Of a stretch of DNA of 64,000 nt, positions 1 through 7,942 are shown one piece after another. A program made the position numbers and the translations under genes. The notes below the pieces were generated by a model. It was not told where the DNA came from. It saw only the letters and a program-made list of their open reading frames with translations, and did not search any database. Where the stretch lies: positions 2,418,001 through 2,482,000 of the forward strand of contig NZ_CP150900.1 in assembly GCF_038050405.1 (NCBI RefSeq), in the 5' to 3' direction. How positions within the stretch are numbered: position 1 is the first letter of the stretch; every line of letters starts with the position of its first letter. This DNA comes from Paraburkholderia sp. IMGN_8 (lineage in GTDB: Bacteria; Pseudomonadota; Gammaproteobacteria; Burkholderiales; Burkholderiaceae).

Positions 1-122
1 TCGAGGAAGGCGATCGCCCGGCTCACCGCCGCGGGTGAGCGCCCAAGCCGGCGCCCCGCGCCAGCCAGACTGCCTTCGTCCAGCGTTGCAACGAACACTT
101 TCATTGCGTCGATTCGGTCCAT
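1..122 (-). CDS. LysR-type regulator, N-terminal fragment cut by window edge
   Basis: Reading leftwards from the ATG at 122, the protein begins MDRIDAMKVFVATLDEGSLA and continues with a helix-turn-helix in which AGRRLGRSPAAVSR is recognisable. This is the usual start of a LysR-type transcriptional regulator. Only the first 40 or so residues are inside the window, so the effector domain and target cannot be judged. It is divergent from a second LysR gene at 579, with decayed sequence between them. Confidence 0.8.
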   Translation of the reverse strand, partial: MDRIDAMKVFVATLDEGSLAGAGRRLGRSPAAVSRAIAFL

Positions 123-411
123 ATCGCGTCAAATAGCCGGTAGCGAGATTGTTCCCGGAAGTCTACCGCGCGACGGACCGGCGCACGGCGCCGTTGAAGC
201 GGCACGTGAACAGCCGGTCTGGACTACGAGCCTCCGAGCACGCCACGTACCGCTTGCGCACGCCTTGAGTGCCCGTTGACTCCAGGCACGATCAATCGAT
301 GCCCAGGAAACCACGTCGAATGCCATGGTCGAGGAAAGGACCTTGCCGGGGTTGATCTTCGACGTGGCTGGGTTGCCGCCATAGCGGCGATCGGGCCGCG
401 TCATGCGCTCG
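123..411. other. intergenic stretch with decayed coding-like sequence
   Basis: No intact gene is visible. On the minus strand, just after the stop of the carboxymuconolactone-decarboxylase remnant, one frame reads RRYGGNPATSKINPGKV. This looks like residual coding sequence, possibly the C-terminal part of a dehydrogenase, but it has no credible start and its later residues match nothing I recognise. Confidence 0.3.
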
Positions 412-501
412 CTAATTGGGATGCTTCTCCAGCACATCCTTAACGACCGGCAGCGCGGAAAAGACGTTTGGCCAACCGGTATAGAAGGCCAGTTGCGTCA
501 T
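412..501 (-). pseudogene. C-terminal remnant of a carboxymuconolactone decarboxylase-family protein
   Basis: The minus strand reads MTQLAFYTGWPNVFSALPVV followed by KDVLEKHPN and a stop. The TQLAFYTGWPNVFSALPV pattern is the typical final helix of the carboxymuconolactone decarboxylase/AhpD-like family, whose members are usually 120 residues or longer. Only about 30 residues remain, and upstream the frame runs into the intergenic region of the LysR gene at 579. It is best read as the truncated 3' end of a lost gene. Confidence 0.55.
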
Positions 502-578
502 CTCATATGAATTTAAACATCGCGATCGCGTGTGACTAGACGCTAAAATCAGCAAACACCTATGAGACGGGTTCATCA

Positions 579-1472
579 ATGCGGCGCGAAAACTTTAACG
601 ATCTGCTTGCCTTCATTGCCGTTGCGCGCGAGCGCAGCTTCACTCGCGCGGCCGCGCAATTGGGTGTGTCCCAATCCGCGTTGAGCCATACGATCCGCGC
701 GCTCGAAACCCGACTCGGCCTTCGGCTTCTGACTCGCACTACACGCAGCGTGTCCCCCACCGAGACAGGCGAACGTCTTCTCCAGACGGTCGCGCCCCGC
801 TTCGAGGAGATCGAAGCGGAGCTGACAGCCGTGACCGAGCTTCGGGATAAACCCGCTGGCACCATTCGCATCACCGCAACCGACTACGCGACCAAGACAA
901 TCCTTTGGCCCAGATTGTCCAAGGTCCTTCGCAAGTATCCGGAAATCAAGGTTGAAATCATCACGGACTATGGTCTCTCCGATATCGTTGCGGACCGCTT
1001 TGACATCGGTGTTCGCAACGGCGATCAGGTCGCAAAAGACATGATCGCGGTCCGCATTGCGCCGGATATGCGTATGGCGATCGTCGGCTCGCCGGCCTAT
1101 CTGGAAAAGCGGGCACGGCCAAAGACTCCGCATGACCTGACGACGCACAATTGCATTAATCTGCGTCTGCCGACGCTTGGCGCGTTCTACGCGTGGGAGC
1201 TCAAAAAAGGGAATCGTGAAGTGCAGGCGCGGGTAGAGGGTCAGCTCGCCTTCAACGGAACCTATCAGATGCTGGATGCGGCGTTATCGGGGTACGGTCT
1301 TGCGTACGTCCCCGCGGATCTGGTACAGACGCACATCGCGTCAGGTCGCCTCATCTGGGTACTTGAAGACTGGTGCCCTACTTTTCCGGGTTTGCACGCT
1401 TATTACGCCAGCCGTCGTGAGTCTTCACGAGCGATGGTCCTCGTCATCGACGCGCTGCGTCACCGTGCGTGA
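579..1472 (+). CDS. LysR-type transcriptional regulator
   Basis: The 297-residue protein has normal LysR length. The winged helix-turn-helix is in the first 60 or so residues (FTRAAAQLGVSQSALSHTIR), and an effector-binding domain follows with the AGTIRITATDYA segment common in the CrgA/YafC-like branch. A LysR gene in tandem with an aldo/keto reductase 176 bp downstream suggests that the reductase gene is a target. A near-perfect dyad lies between them at 1552-1570. Ligand unknown. Confidence 0.88.
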   Translation: MRRENFNDLLAFIAVARERSFTRAAAQLGVSQSALSHTIRALETRLGLRLLTRTTRSVSPTETGERLLQTVAPRFEEIEAELTAVTELRDKPAGTIRITATDYATKTILWPRLSKVLRKYPEIKVEIITDYGLSDIVADRFDIGVRNGDQVAKDMIAVRIAPDMRMAIVGSPAYLEKRARPKTPHDLTTHNCINLRLPTLGAFYAWELKKGNREVQARVEGQLAFNGTYQMLDAALSGYGLAYVPADLVQTHIASGRLIWVLEDWCPTFPGLHAYYASRRESSRAMVLVIDALRHRA

Positions 1473-1551
1473 GCGGCGCGAAGCGACCAACCAGCCTGCG
1501 CGCATTCATGAATGTGGCTCATGACAGCTTGCGGTTTCGTGGGCTTTATCA

Positions 1552-1570
1552 ATAGACAGGGCCTGCCTAT
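1552..1570 (+). promoter_or_regulatory. candidate operator dyad upstream of aldo/keto reductase
   Basis: ATAGACAGG-G-CCTGCCTAT has 9-base arms with one mismatch around a single central base. It lies 79 bp before the reductase start in the LysR-reductase gap. The position and symmetry suit a repressor or LysR binding site. No promoter hexamers were clear enough to assign. Confidence 0.4.
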
Positions 1571-1648
1571 CATCTCACCTGACTCAACATTCAGGGCGGC
1601 AGCTTCGCAAATGATGAACCGCAGGCTCAGCCTGCACGGAGAAAAGTA

Positions 1649-2653
1649 ATGGATTATCGATATCTGGGTCGAAGCGCCCTCAAGGTTTCGCCCTTGTGCC
1701 TGGGTGCAATGATGTTCGGCGGAGAGACCGACGAGGCGACCTCGAAACGCATCATCGACAAGGCGTTCGATCAGGGCGTTAATTTCATCGATACGGCCGA
1801 CGTCTATCACGCAGGGCGTTCGGAAGAGATCGTGGGTCGCGCCATTGCGGATCGGCGTGACAGTTGGGTCGTCGCGACGAAGTTCGGTTTTCCGACGTCG
1901 CAGGGCCCGAATGAACAGGGGCAGTCGCGCAAGTGGATCGTTCAGTCAGTCGAAGCGAGCCTGAAGCGTCTGGGCATCGACTACATCGACATCCTCTACT
2001 TCCATCGTGCATTGATCGATGCTCCGCTGGAAGAAGGCGTGCGTGCCATCGGCGATCTGATCCGCCAGGGCAAGATCCGCTATTTCGGCGTATCGAATTT
2101 CCGCGGATGGCGCATCGCCGAAATCGTGCGTCTTGCCGATCAACTCGGCATCGATCGGCCGGTCGCCAGCGAACCTCTGTACAACATGGTCGACCGTACC
2201 GCGGAGGTCGAGCAGTTGCCCGCCGCAGCACACTATGGCATCGGCGTCGTTCCGTATAGCCCGCTCGCGCGGGGTGTGCTCAGCGGCAAGTATGCGGTGG
2301 ATGCGCCGCCGCCGGCCGACTCGCGTGCAGGCCGCGGCGACAAGCGGATCCAGCAGACCGAATGGCGGCCCGAATCGCTGGCGATCGCGCAAAAGGTTGC
2401 TGCCCACGCTGCGGCACGCAGTACGACTTCGATCGCCTTCGCATTGGCCTGGGTACTCAGGAACCCGCTCGTCAGCGCCACGATTGCGGGTCCGCGTACA
2501 GAAGCGCATTGGGACAGCTATGTCGAAGCGCTGAAACTGCAACTTGGACCCGATGACGAAAAATTCGTCGACAGTCTGGTTCCGCCGGGCCATGCGTCAA
2601 CGCCAGGTTATACGGACCCTGGATATCCGATCGAAGGTCGTCGAACCATCTGA
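1649..2653 (+). CDS. aldo/keto reductase
   Basis: This 334-residue protein is an NADPH-dependent aldo/keto reductase of the YghZ/Tas-like group. The catalytic tetrad is visible as Asp48 and Tyr53 (in FIDTADVYHAG), Lys78 (in VVATKFGF) and His119 (in DILYFH). The C-terminal phosphate-binding segment ATIAGPRT is also present. The start is preceded by GGAGA about 9 bases upstream. Its substrate cannot be inferred. It probably reduces an aldehyde or ketone under control of the adjacent LysR protein. Confidence 0.9.
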   Translation: MDYRYLGRSALKVSPLCLGAMMFGGETDEATSKRIIDKAFDQGVNFIDTADVYHAGRSEEIVGRAIADRRDSWVVATKFGFPTSQGPNEQGQSRKWIVQSVEASLKRLGIDYIDILYFHRALIDAPLEEGVRAIGDLIRQGKIRYFGVSNFRGWRIAEIVRLADQLGIDRPVASEPLYNMVDRTAEVEQLPAAAHYGIGVVPYSPLARGVLSGKYAVDAPPPADSRAGRGDKRIQQTEWRPESLAIAQKVAAHAAARSTTSIAFALAWVLRNPLVSATIAGPRTEAHWDSYVEALKLQLGPDDEKFVDSLVPPGHASTPGYTDPGYPIEGRRTI

Positions 2654-2799
2654 AGCAAGGCGCCGAACTTGGGCAGGCAACACGCCGGTGCGCGGCTCTC
2701 GTGGCACCGGCTAGTTGCTGGCGCTCGACGCATGGACAGGCTGGTGCGCACTGCTGCGACTGCAGCGCAGTGCGCCGAGGCACCTTCCGATCAGAACCG

Positions 2800-3357
2800 T
2801 CAGAACGGCCGGTCATTGTCATTGTGTTCGTGGAGCGGGTCAGGACTCTTCTGGGTTGAGCGCAGCACGCCGGCGTCGTCGAAATAGAAGTGGAACAGCA
2901 GGTACCACACGTTGTCTTCCAGGTAGCGATAACTCCACACTTCGCGCTTCATCAACGGAAAGTAAGCGGTTTCCTCCGGCCGGCCAAAGTTGACGAGCAC
3001 GTCTTGCTTCGTCCACTTGCCAGGCTCCGCGCGGTAGAACTCACTCGGCTGCAGTACTTGCCGGACGCTGATCACCTTGCCCTTCGCATCGATGTCCGCG
3101 GCCGTGGTGACTTCACCCATGGGCTGCGTCGGCCACATCAGCCGCTTCGAACTGTCCGGCAGGTTGTAGACCTCGCGCGGCGGCCCCAGCCTGGCGATGA
3201 CGCTGGTTTCCGGTTCGCCCGCATGGAAACCCTGCCACGGCTGCACGCAGGCACCCAGCATGAACGCCGCGCATACCAGCGCGGTGCGTGTGCCACCGGC
3301 CCGACACGACTCGGGGTTGATTATTTTCGATCGACGGGATGTCATGTCGGGCTCCAT
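2800..3357 (-). CDS. BamE/SmpA-like outer-membrane lipoprotein
   Basis: The 185-residue protein has a basic N-terminus, a short hydrophobic stretch and a lipobox (FMLGAC, Cys about residue 36). This predicts a signal-peptidase-II lipoprotein. The mature part carries the BamE-like pattern: a G-x-P turn in VIARLGPPREVYNLPD, then a second copy-like element (LVNFGRPEETAYFP) and a VWSYRY segment. Translation could start at Met1 or Met5. It is divergent from the truncated gene at 3371 and may have been part of the same copper-locus neighbourhood. The function beyond envelope lipoprotein is inferred. Confidence 0.75.
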   Translation of the reverse strand: MEPDMTSRRSKIINPESCRAGGTRTALVCAAFMLGACVQPWQGFHAGEPETSVIARLGPPREVYNLPDSSKRLMWPTQPMGEVTTAADIDAKGKVISVRQVLQPSEFYRAEPGKWTKQDVLVNFGRPEETAYFPLMKREVWSYRYLEDNVWYLLFHFYFDDAGVLRSTQKSPDPLHEHNDNDRPF

Positions 3358-3370
3358 GCATCAGGACTGC

Positions 3371-4030
3371 ATGAAAGTTTTGACACCGGACACGGAACAA
3401 GATTCGCGTACGAGCACCGCAATCAGGCATCGTATCCGGTTCTTCCTCGACTTCGCTATACGCCCCAACGTCTACGTCAACGAAGCACATGAGTTCATGG
3501 CGTCCGCCGGGGTTGTTGCCGAGCTGGGCGGCACAGGGTCGACCGCGATCGCCAATCCTCATTCGGCGATCACGCCGACGCTTTATGCCGGCAAGGGATT
3601 CGGCGATCTGCCGGACGGCCTGAAATATCTGCGACCGTTTGCGATCACCGGCGTTGTCGGCCCGCGTCTGACGATGAACGCATCCGATCCCGACTCCCTG
3701 AACTGGGGCGTGACGGTGCAATACAGCCTGCCGTATCTGCAGAATTTCGTGCAGGACGTGGGACTCAAGGCGCCCTTCAGCAACCTGATTCCGGTCGTCG
3801 AATTCCCGATGAATACCTGTACCGGCGGCCCCTGTTCGGGGCATACGACCGGGAGCATCAATCCAGGCGTAATCTGGCTCAATCGTTGGGGCCAGTTGGG
3901 CGCCGAGGCGGTGATACCGGTCAATCGTGCAAGCGGCAAGGGTGTGGGTGTCCTGTTGCAAGCCCATCTTTACCTGGATGACGTGCTGCCCAACTCCGTA
4001 GGCAAACCGCTGTTCGGCAAAGGAGACTAG
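3371..4030 (+). CDS. copper-locus protein of unknown function, apparently 5'-truncated
   Basis: The last 200 or so residues read as a coherent protein with beta-strand-like, glycine-rich segments (VVAELGGTGSTAIANPHSA, ITGVVGPRLTMNASDPDSLN). It ends 2 bp before the copC GTG start, so the two were probably co-transcribed. No signal peptide or good ribosome site precedes the first in-frame Met (3371), and sequence before about 3430 looks non-homologous. I infer that the original N-terminus has been lost. A periplasmic or outer-membrane role is suggested only by copC. Confidence 0.5.
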   Translation: MKVLTPDTEQDSRTSTAIRHRIRFFLDFAIRPNVYVNEAHEFMASAGVVAELGGTGSTAIANPHSAITPTLYAGKGFGDLPDGLKYLRPFAITGVVGPRLTMNASDPDSLNWGVTVQYSLPYLQNFVQDVGLKAPFSNLIPVVEFPMNTCTGGPCSGHTTGSINPGVIWLNRWGQLGAEAVIPVNRASGKGVGVLLQAHLYLDDVLPNSVGKPLFGKGD

Positions 4031-4032
4031 TC

Positions 4033-4161
4033 GTGACTGTATTCGATGATCTTCGTCGACGCTGTGGCATAGCGGTCATCGCGACCGGTATCCTGATCCC
4101 ATCCGCCGCATTCGCGCATGTATTCCCGCAAAAGCAATCCCCATCGGCGGGTGCCGAAGTA
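4033..4161 (+). pseudogene. copC: copC, 5' part (interrupted by transposon)
   Basis: From a GTG start the frame encodes a signal peptide (MTVFDDLRRRCGIAVIATGI, then LIPSAAFA) followed by HVFPQKQSPSAGAEV. This is the mature N-terminus of the periplasmic copper-binding protein CopC, whose N-terminal His is a Cu(II) ligand. At codon 43 it is interrupted by the Tn3-family element; the frame then hits TGA within the inverted repeat. The remaining 81 residues are at 19040-19285. Confidence 0.85.
4157..4161 (+). repeat. left target-site duplication AAGTA
   Basis: AAGTA immediately precedes the left inverted repeat and recurs immediately after the right one (19035-19039). A 5-bp duplication is what Tn3-family transposition produces. 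Confidence 0.9.
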
Positions 4162-4201
4162 GGGGGATGAACAAGGTAAGCGCAATTTCCTATCATAAGC
4201 C
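4162..4201 (+). repeat. left terminal inverted repeat of the transposon
   Basis: The outer 40 bases (GGGGGATGAACAAGGTAAGC and the next 20) match the complement of 18995-19034 at 37 of 40 positions; the mismatches are at positions 4, 5 and 25. Weaker similarity continues about 17 bases further inwards. Confidence 0.92.
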
Positions 4202-4250
4202 TTGAAGTTATGAAAATTCTTGCGCTTGTTCGTGAATCGACATAAACGAG

Positions 4251-5930
4251 CTACCGATTGCGGTCGCGTGCGGCGAACGCCTGATCGAACTGCCGGGCTC
4301 GCTGCATTTCGTCGCTGTGCAGATAGGTCGACGTCGTCGAGATCGACGAATGGCGCAGATTGTCGCGCACCATGATCAGCTCGGCTCCCCGGGCCAGCGC
4401 GTGTGACGCGTGCGTGTGCCGCATCCAATGCGGGCTCGCGCGGCGCAGCTTCTCCGCCGTCGCGGGCCGCTCGTCCTGGATCGCATCTGCGACCAGCACA
4501 AAGAACCGCCGCAGCACGCGCCAGAGCCGCGTGCTTTCGATGCCTGCGCCGTCCTCCTCCAGACTCGCGACGAGCGGCGTCGCTGGGTTCCAGCGAGCGG
4601 GCGTGACCGGCAGGCCCCGCTGTACGAGGTACTGGTCGAGTGCCGTCCGCGCAAGCGGTGGCAATGCCACCTTGCCGCGCTTGCCACCCTTGCCGAGCAC
4701 GTGCAGCCAGTGATCGCCTTGCTCGTCCCGGCGAATGTCCGCGAGCGTCGCGCCGACCAGTTCACTCGCGCGCAGGCCGGTTGCATAGCCGAAGTCCAGC
4801 AGAAACCGCAAGCGCTGGGCGGCCAGCACGCTCCAGCCATAAGACCATTCGAGGCCATCGGCCAGCGTGCGGATCAGCAACCACTCGCCCTCCGAGAAGC
4901 CCCGCGACACGTCCAATCCCGCGCGCGGCGCATGGCTCTTGACCTTGACGCCGGCGAATGGATTCGCGAGCACGTAGCGCTGCTCCACCAGCCAGCGGAA
5001 CAGCGCCGACAGGACGTTCAGTGCGTACGCTGCTGATCGGGCAGAGAGCGCGCCGGTGAACGGCCGCCATTCGGCACTGTGCCGCGGCCGCGACGGCCCG
5101 ACCCAACGCTCGCGCGGTGTGGGCCGGCGCAGAAATGTCCGGTACGCGATCGCGTCGTCAGTGGTGAGCGACGACAGCGCGCGGCCGCGCTCGACGATCG
5201 CCCACAGGATCAGGCGCTCAGCTTCTTTACGGTACGCGCGCTGCGTGGCGGCTGATTCGTGCAGCGACAGCCAGGATTGGATCGCCTCGTAATCGTTGGA
5301 CGCATTCAGCAGGCAGGCGGCCTGCGGTGCGCGGAACTGCCCGTGCGAGCCATCGACTTCGTGCGGCACGCGCAACTGCTCCCACGGCACGACGCCCCCG
5401 GCCGGCGCAGCGACAATCAACGCCCGCGCCCGTTCGGTCAGCGCCGGATGGGCAGCGAAAAACACCTCCACGCGGCGTGCGCCAGCGACGCCGAGTCCGG
5501 CGATCGCTGTCCACCAGCGGCGCCGGCGCGGAATTCGCACGGTCAGATCGGCCAGCGTCCGGATGCCATGCGCCCGCAGGGCGGCCACCGCCCGCGGTGG
5601 CAACCACCGGTCGATGTCGTCGGCAATGTGCGGCACCGGTGCTGGCAGGCCGCGCAACGTTTCGATCGCGCGCGCAACGGTGTCGGCCGACGTGGGGCCC
5701 CTTTCGCCGAATACCTCCGCCAGATCGTCCCGATGGCGGCTTGCCGCGTATGCGACCAAGGCACCCCGGATGCGGCCGAGCACGCTGCGCGCGGATGCCC
5801 CTGGCGCCTTGCGGTCGCCCACATAGCGCGCGGCGGCCGCTCGGGCGTCGAGCCCGGCGTACCAGGCGCGCAGCGCGGCCAGTTCGGCGTCGTCGGGAAA
5901 CGTGACGGGTTCGGTCTCGCGCGTTTTCAT
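4251..5930 (-). CDS. tyrosine recombinase/integrase of the transposon
   Basis: The 559-residue protein has a C-terminal tyrosine-recombinase domain with all catalytic residues visible: Arg387 (TGLRASEL), Lys414/417 (GKGGKRGK), His501 and Arg504 (HWMRHTHASH), His527 (LRHSSIST) and nucleophile Tyr536 (TSTYLH). Residues 215-320 look like the SAM-like core-binding domain. The first 200 or so residues form an extra basic N-terminal domain that I do not recognise; it makes the protein much larger than TnpI or TnpS (about 280-330). Lying 50 bp inside the left inverted repeat, it is the likely co-integrate resolvase of the element. Confidence 0.85.
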   Translation of the reverse strand: MKTRETEPVTFPDDAELAALRAWYAGLDARAAAARYVGDRKAPGASARSVLGRIRGALVAYAASRHRDDLAEVFGERGPTSADTVARAIETLRGLPAPVPHIADDIDRWLPPRAVAALRAHGIRTLADLTVRIPRRRRWWTAIAGLGVAGARRVEVFFAAHPALTERARALIVAAPAGGVVPWEQLRVPHEVDGSHGQFRAPQAACLLNASNDYEAIQSWLSLHESAATQRAYRKEAERLILWAIVERGRALSSLTTDDAIAYRTFLRRPTPRERWVGPSRPRHSAEWRPFTGALSARSAAYALNVLSALFRWLVEQRYVLANPFAGVKVKSHAPRAGLDVSRGFSEGEWLLIRTLADGLEWSYGWSVLAAQRLRFLLDFGYATGLRASELVGATLADIRRDEQGDHWLHVLGKGGKRGKVALPPLARTALDQYLVQRGLPVTPARWNPATPLVASLEEDGAGIESTRLWRVLRRFFVLVADAIQDERPATAEKLRRASPHWMRHTHASHALARGAELIMVRDNLRHSSISTTSTYLHSDEMQRARQFDQAFAARDRNR

Positions 5931-6345
5931 GATCGCCAGTTTAGATCAAAAACAGTGATGGGCAGATAATGAGGTTTATCGGTCCAGCATCGATTTGTCG
6001 CTCGCCATTTTCTTGCGAGCCGGTCCATAACCCTGCGACGGGCGAAGTGATCGCCTCGCTGCCCTGCGCGAGCACGCGCGGAAGCAACGGCCACCAGCGC
6101 GTGATGGTTTCGCTGAGCGGGCCAGCGCGTTGCATGCGCGCACGCGCAAGATCCACCGACGACATGTTGGGCACTGCCAGCTCCAGCGCACGGCATTCGA
6201 GGGCATAGTTGCCGCAAACGATAATGCGCCGAGCGGTCCCCCCCGCTCGCCTGCCCGGGCCTCCGCGCCCAGACCCTTGCATGGGCTGGGCGCGGCACAA
6301 AGGGAAGCCGAATAAAGCTGCCCATCGCGCGGCAGCCGGATTTGC
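5931..6345. other. non-coding stretch beside the integrase gene; possible recombination site
   Basis: No convincing gene is seen. A short dyad, GCTCGC-N9-GCGAGC (6001-6021), lies 71 bp upstream of the integrase start and could be the core of its recombination site. One plus-strand frame contains HNPATGEVIASLP, which resembles the N-terminal motif of aldehyde dehydrogenases, but nothing else around it fits. A minus-strand frame of about 100 codons (5941-6240) is unrecognised. Confidence 0.35.
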
Positions 6346-6414
6346 ATTGATAACGTTTGAACATCAATGCTTCCATAAATCGCACTTCTCGTCTTGATCT
6401 TCCTGCGCAACCAT
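6346..6414 (+). promoter_or_regulatory. LysR-type operator/promoter of the ATP-citrate-lyase-like genes
   Basis: ATTGAT-N11-ATCAAT (6346-6368) is a perfect 6-base dyad with the T-N11-A geometry of LysR-type sites. The next 46 bases align with those following the same dyad at 10712 (shared ATTGCACTTATCGTTTTG-like block, then a CCAT exactly 43 bases from each dyad). The leader to the first gene is about 265 bp. The LysR protein at 14318-15289 is the obvious candidate regulator. Confidence 0.65.
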
Positions 6415-6633
6415 CTGTCCTCAAGATCCCTGGCAAACGGATCAACAGAAGCCATCCGTACCCGACGCGCCTTTCGTACAACACATGTCGCCATGTGATT
6501 CCTGCCGCCGCACGCAGGCGCATCGACGGCAGCGGCTCCTTTCGCGCCTGCCGCGCGAAGCGCAGCACCGGTCACATGTCGGACCCGAGACCGCTTTCAG
6601 TTCATATCGCAACGAAATTCAGGAGACGTTTAC

Positions 6634-7932
6634 ATGCAAATCACCGGAATGTTGCACGGCGCGCGCCTGCTGCAATTCGTCGGATTTCCGGCCAGCGAAG
6701 TGCTGGGCCCCGGCGCGAGCGAAGAGGAGATCAAGTCGATGATCGACCGCCACGGCCAGGTCTTCATCAAGCCCGTGTTCAAGGGCGGCGTCGGCAAGAA
6801 GGGGAAGGCAGGCCTGCTCGGCCGCGCGACCGGCCTCAAGACGGCCCTCGCCGAAAAGGAGCGACTCTACTTCGCCGAGCATATCGTGGGCCATCTGAGG
6901 GCGAAGGCGAACGGCGTAACGTTCGAGGCGGGTGTGCCGGCCGGGCACGAAGTCTATTTCTCGATCACCGACTCCACCCGCTTTCGCGCCCCCACGATGA
7001 CGCTCTCGCACATGGGCGGTGTGGACATCGAGGAAGTTGATCCGAAGCACGTCGCGATGGTGCCTTTCGATGCATTGACCGGGCTGAAGGCGTTCGTCGT
7101 CGCAAACGCACTGAGCGAGATCGGCGCGCCCCGCGAGATCATCTCGCCGCTCGTTCAGCAGTTGCCGAAGCTTTGGGAGCTCTTTCACGACTTCGGCATG
7201 ACGACGCTCGAACTCAACCCGATCCGCATGCGCGAGGACAAGAAGGGGCGCCTCACGCCGGTCGCCTGCGACTTCAAGTGCGGGTTCGATCGCGACGACC
7301 CGCGCTTCTCGCGCCTCGGCCTGCCCTCTCACCTGTTCGCCGCCGACTACTCGGACTTCGAGCAGGAGATCAACCAGCTTCGCACGCACCAGGGGCAAAG
7401 CGACGTGTACGTGATCAACGACCACGGCACGATCCTCGCGCCCACCTTCGGCGGCGGCGCAAACTCGCTCGTCACGGAGATGCTGGGCGACGCGGCCATC
7501 ATCTCGTCGGATTTCGGCGGCAATCCCCCCTACGAGAAGATGAAGGAAGTGGCGCGCATCTGTTTCAGGCATTGGCTGAAGCAGTCGAACGTGCTGTTCA
7601 TCATCGGTGGCAAATCCAACAACACTGATATCTACGAGACACTGCGCGCGATGGCCGATGCACTGCGCGAGCACTTCAGCGAACACGGCCCGACACCGCT
7701 TTACGTCGTCCTCGGACGCGGCGGTCCGAACCTCGTGCGCGGCATGTCGGCGCTGCGCGACACCTGCGATTCGCTCGGCCTGCCCTATCGCCTCTTCGGC
7801 TTCGACTCAGACATCAGCGAAGTGATTCAGTACGCACGCAAGGCCGATGCGTGGATGCAATCGGGCGGACGCGCGCAGGTCGCGGCGCGCGTCGGCGCAC
7901 GCGAGGCGCAGGCAGAAACGGCGCAGGCGTAA
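6634..7932 (+). CDS. ATP-citrate-lyase-like ATP-grasp/citrate-binding subunit
   Basis: The 432-residue protein resembles the small subunit of two-subunit ATP-citrate lyases and the beta subunit of succinyl-CoA synthetase. An ATP-grasp domain (residues about 1-240; FIKPVFKGGVGKKGKAG, then TTLELNPIRM) is followed by a citrate-binding-type Rossmann domain with ILAPTFGGGANSLVTEM and VVLGRGGPNLVRGM. This length is typical for that subunit (about 420). AGGAGA precedes the ATG. The partner gene begins 10 bp downstream. Together they would make acetyl-CoA and oxaloacetate from citrate, ATP and CoA. Another acid-CoA ligase cannot be fully excluded. Confidence 0.75.
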   Translation: MQITGMLHGARLLQFVGFPASEVLGPGASEEEIKSMIDRHGQVFIKPVFKGGVGKKGKAGLLGRATGLKTALAEKERLYFAEHIVGHLRAKANGVTFEAGVPAGHEVYFSITDSTRFRAPTMTLSHMGGVDIEEVDPKHVAMVPFDALTGLKAFVVANALSEIGAPREIISPLVQQLPKLWELFHDFGMTTLELNPIRMREDKKGRLTPVACDFKCGFDRDDPRFSRLGLPSHLFAADYSDFEQEINQLRTHQGQSDVYVINDHGTILAPTFGGGANSLVTEMLGDAAIISSDFGGNPPYEKMKEVARICFRHWLKQSNVLFIIGGKSNNTDIYETLRAMADALREHFSEHGPTPLYVVLGRGGPNLVRGMSALRDTCDSLGLPYRLFGFDSDISEVIQYARKADAWMQSGGRAQVAARVGAREAQAETAQA

Positions 7933-7942
7933 GGAGGCCGAC

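Noticed and set aside
3197..3370. Longer N-terminus for the gene before copC
   Set aside because: This stretch overlaps the antisense lipoprotein gene and its codons look like its shadow. There is no ribosome site or signal peptide.
5969..6208. Possible aldehyde dehydrogenase N-terminus (NPATGEVIASLP) in the transposon
   Set aside because: Only one short motif fits and the rest of the frame has no family similarity. It is recorded only in the description of that gap.
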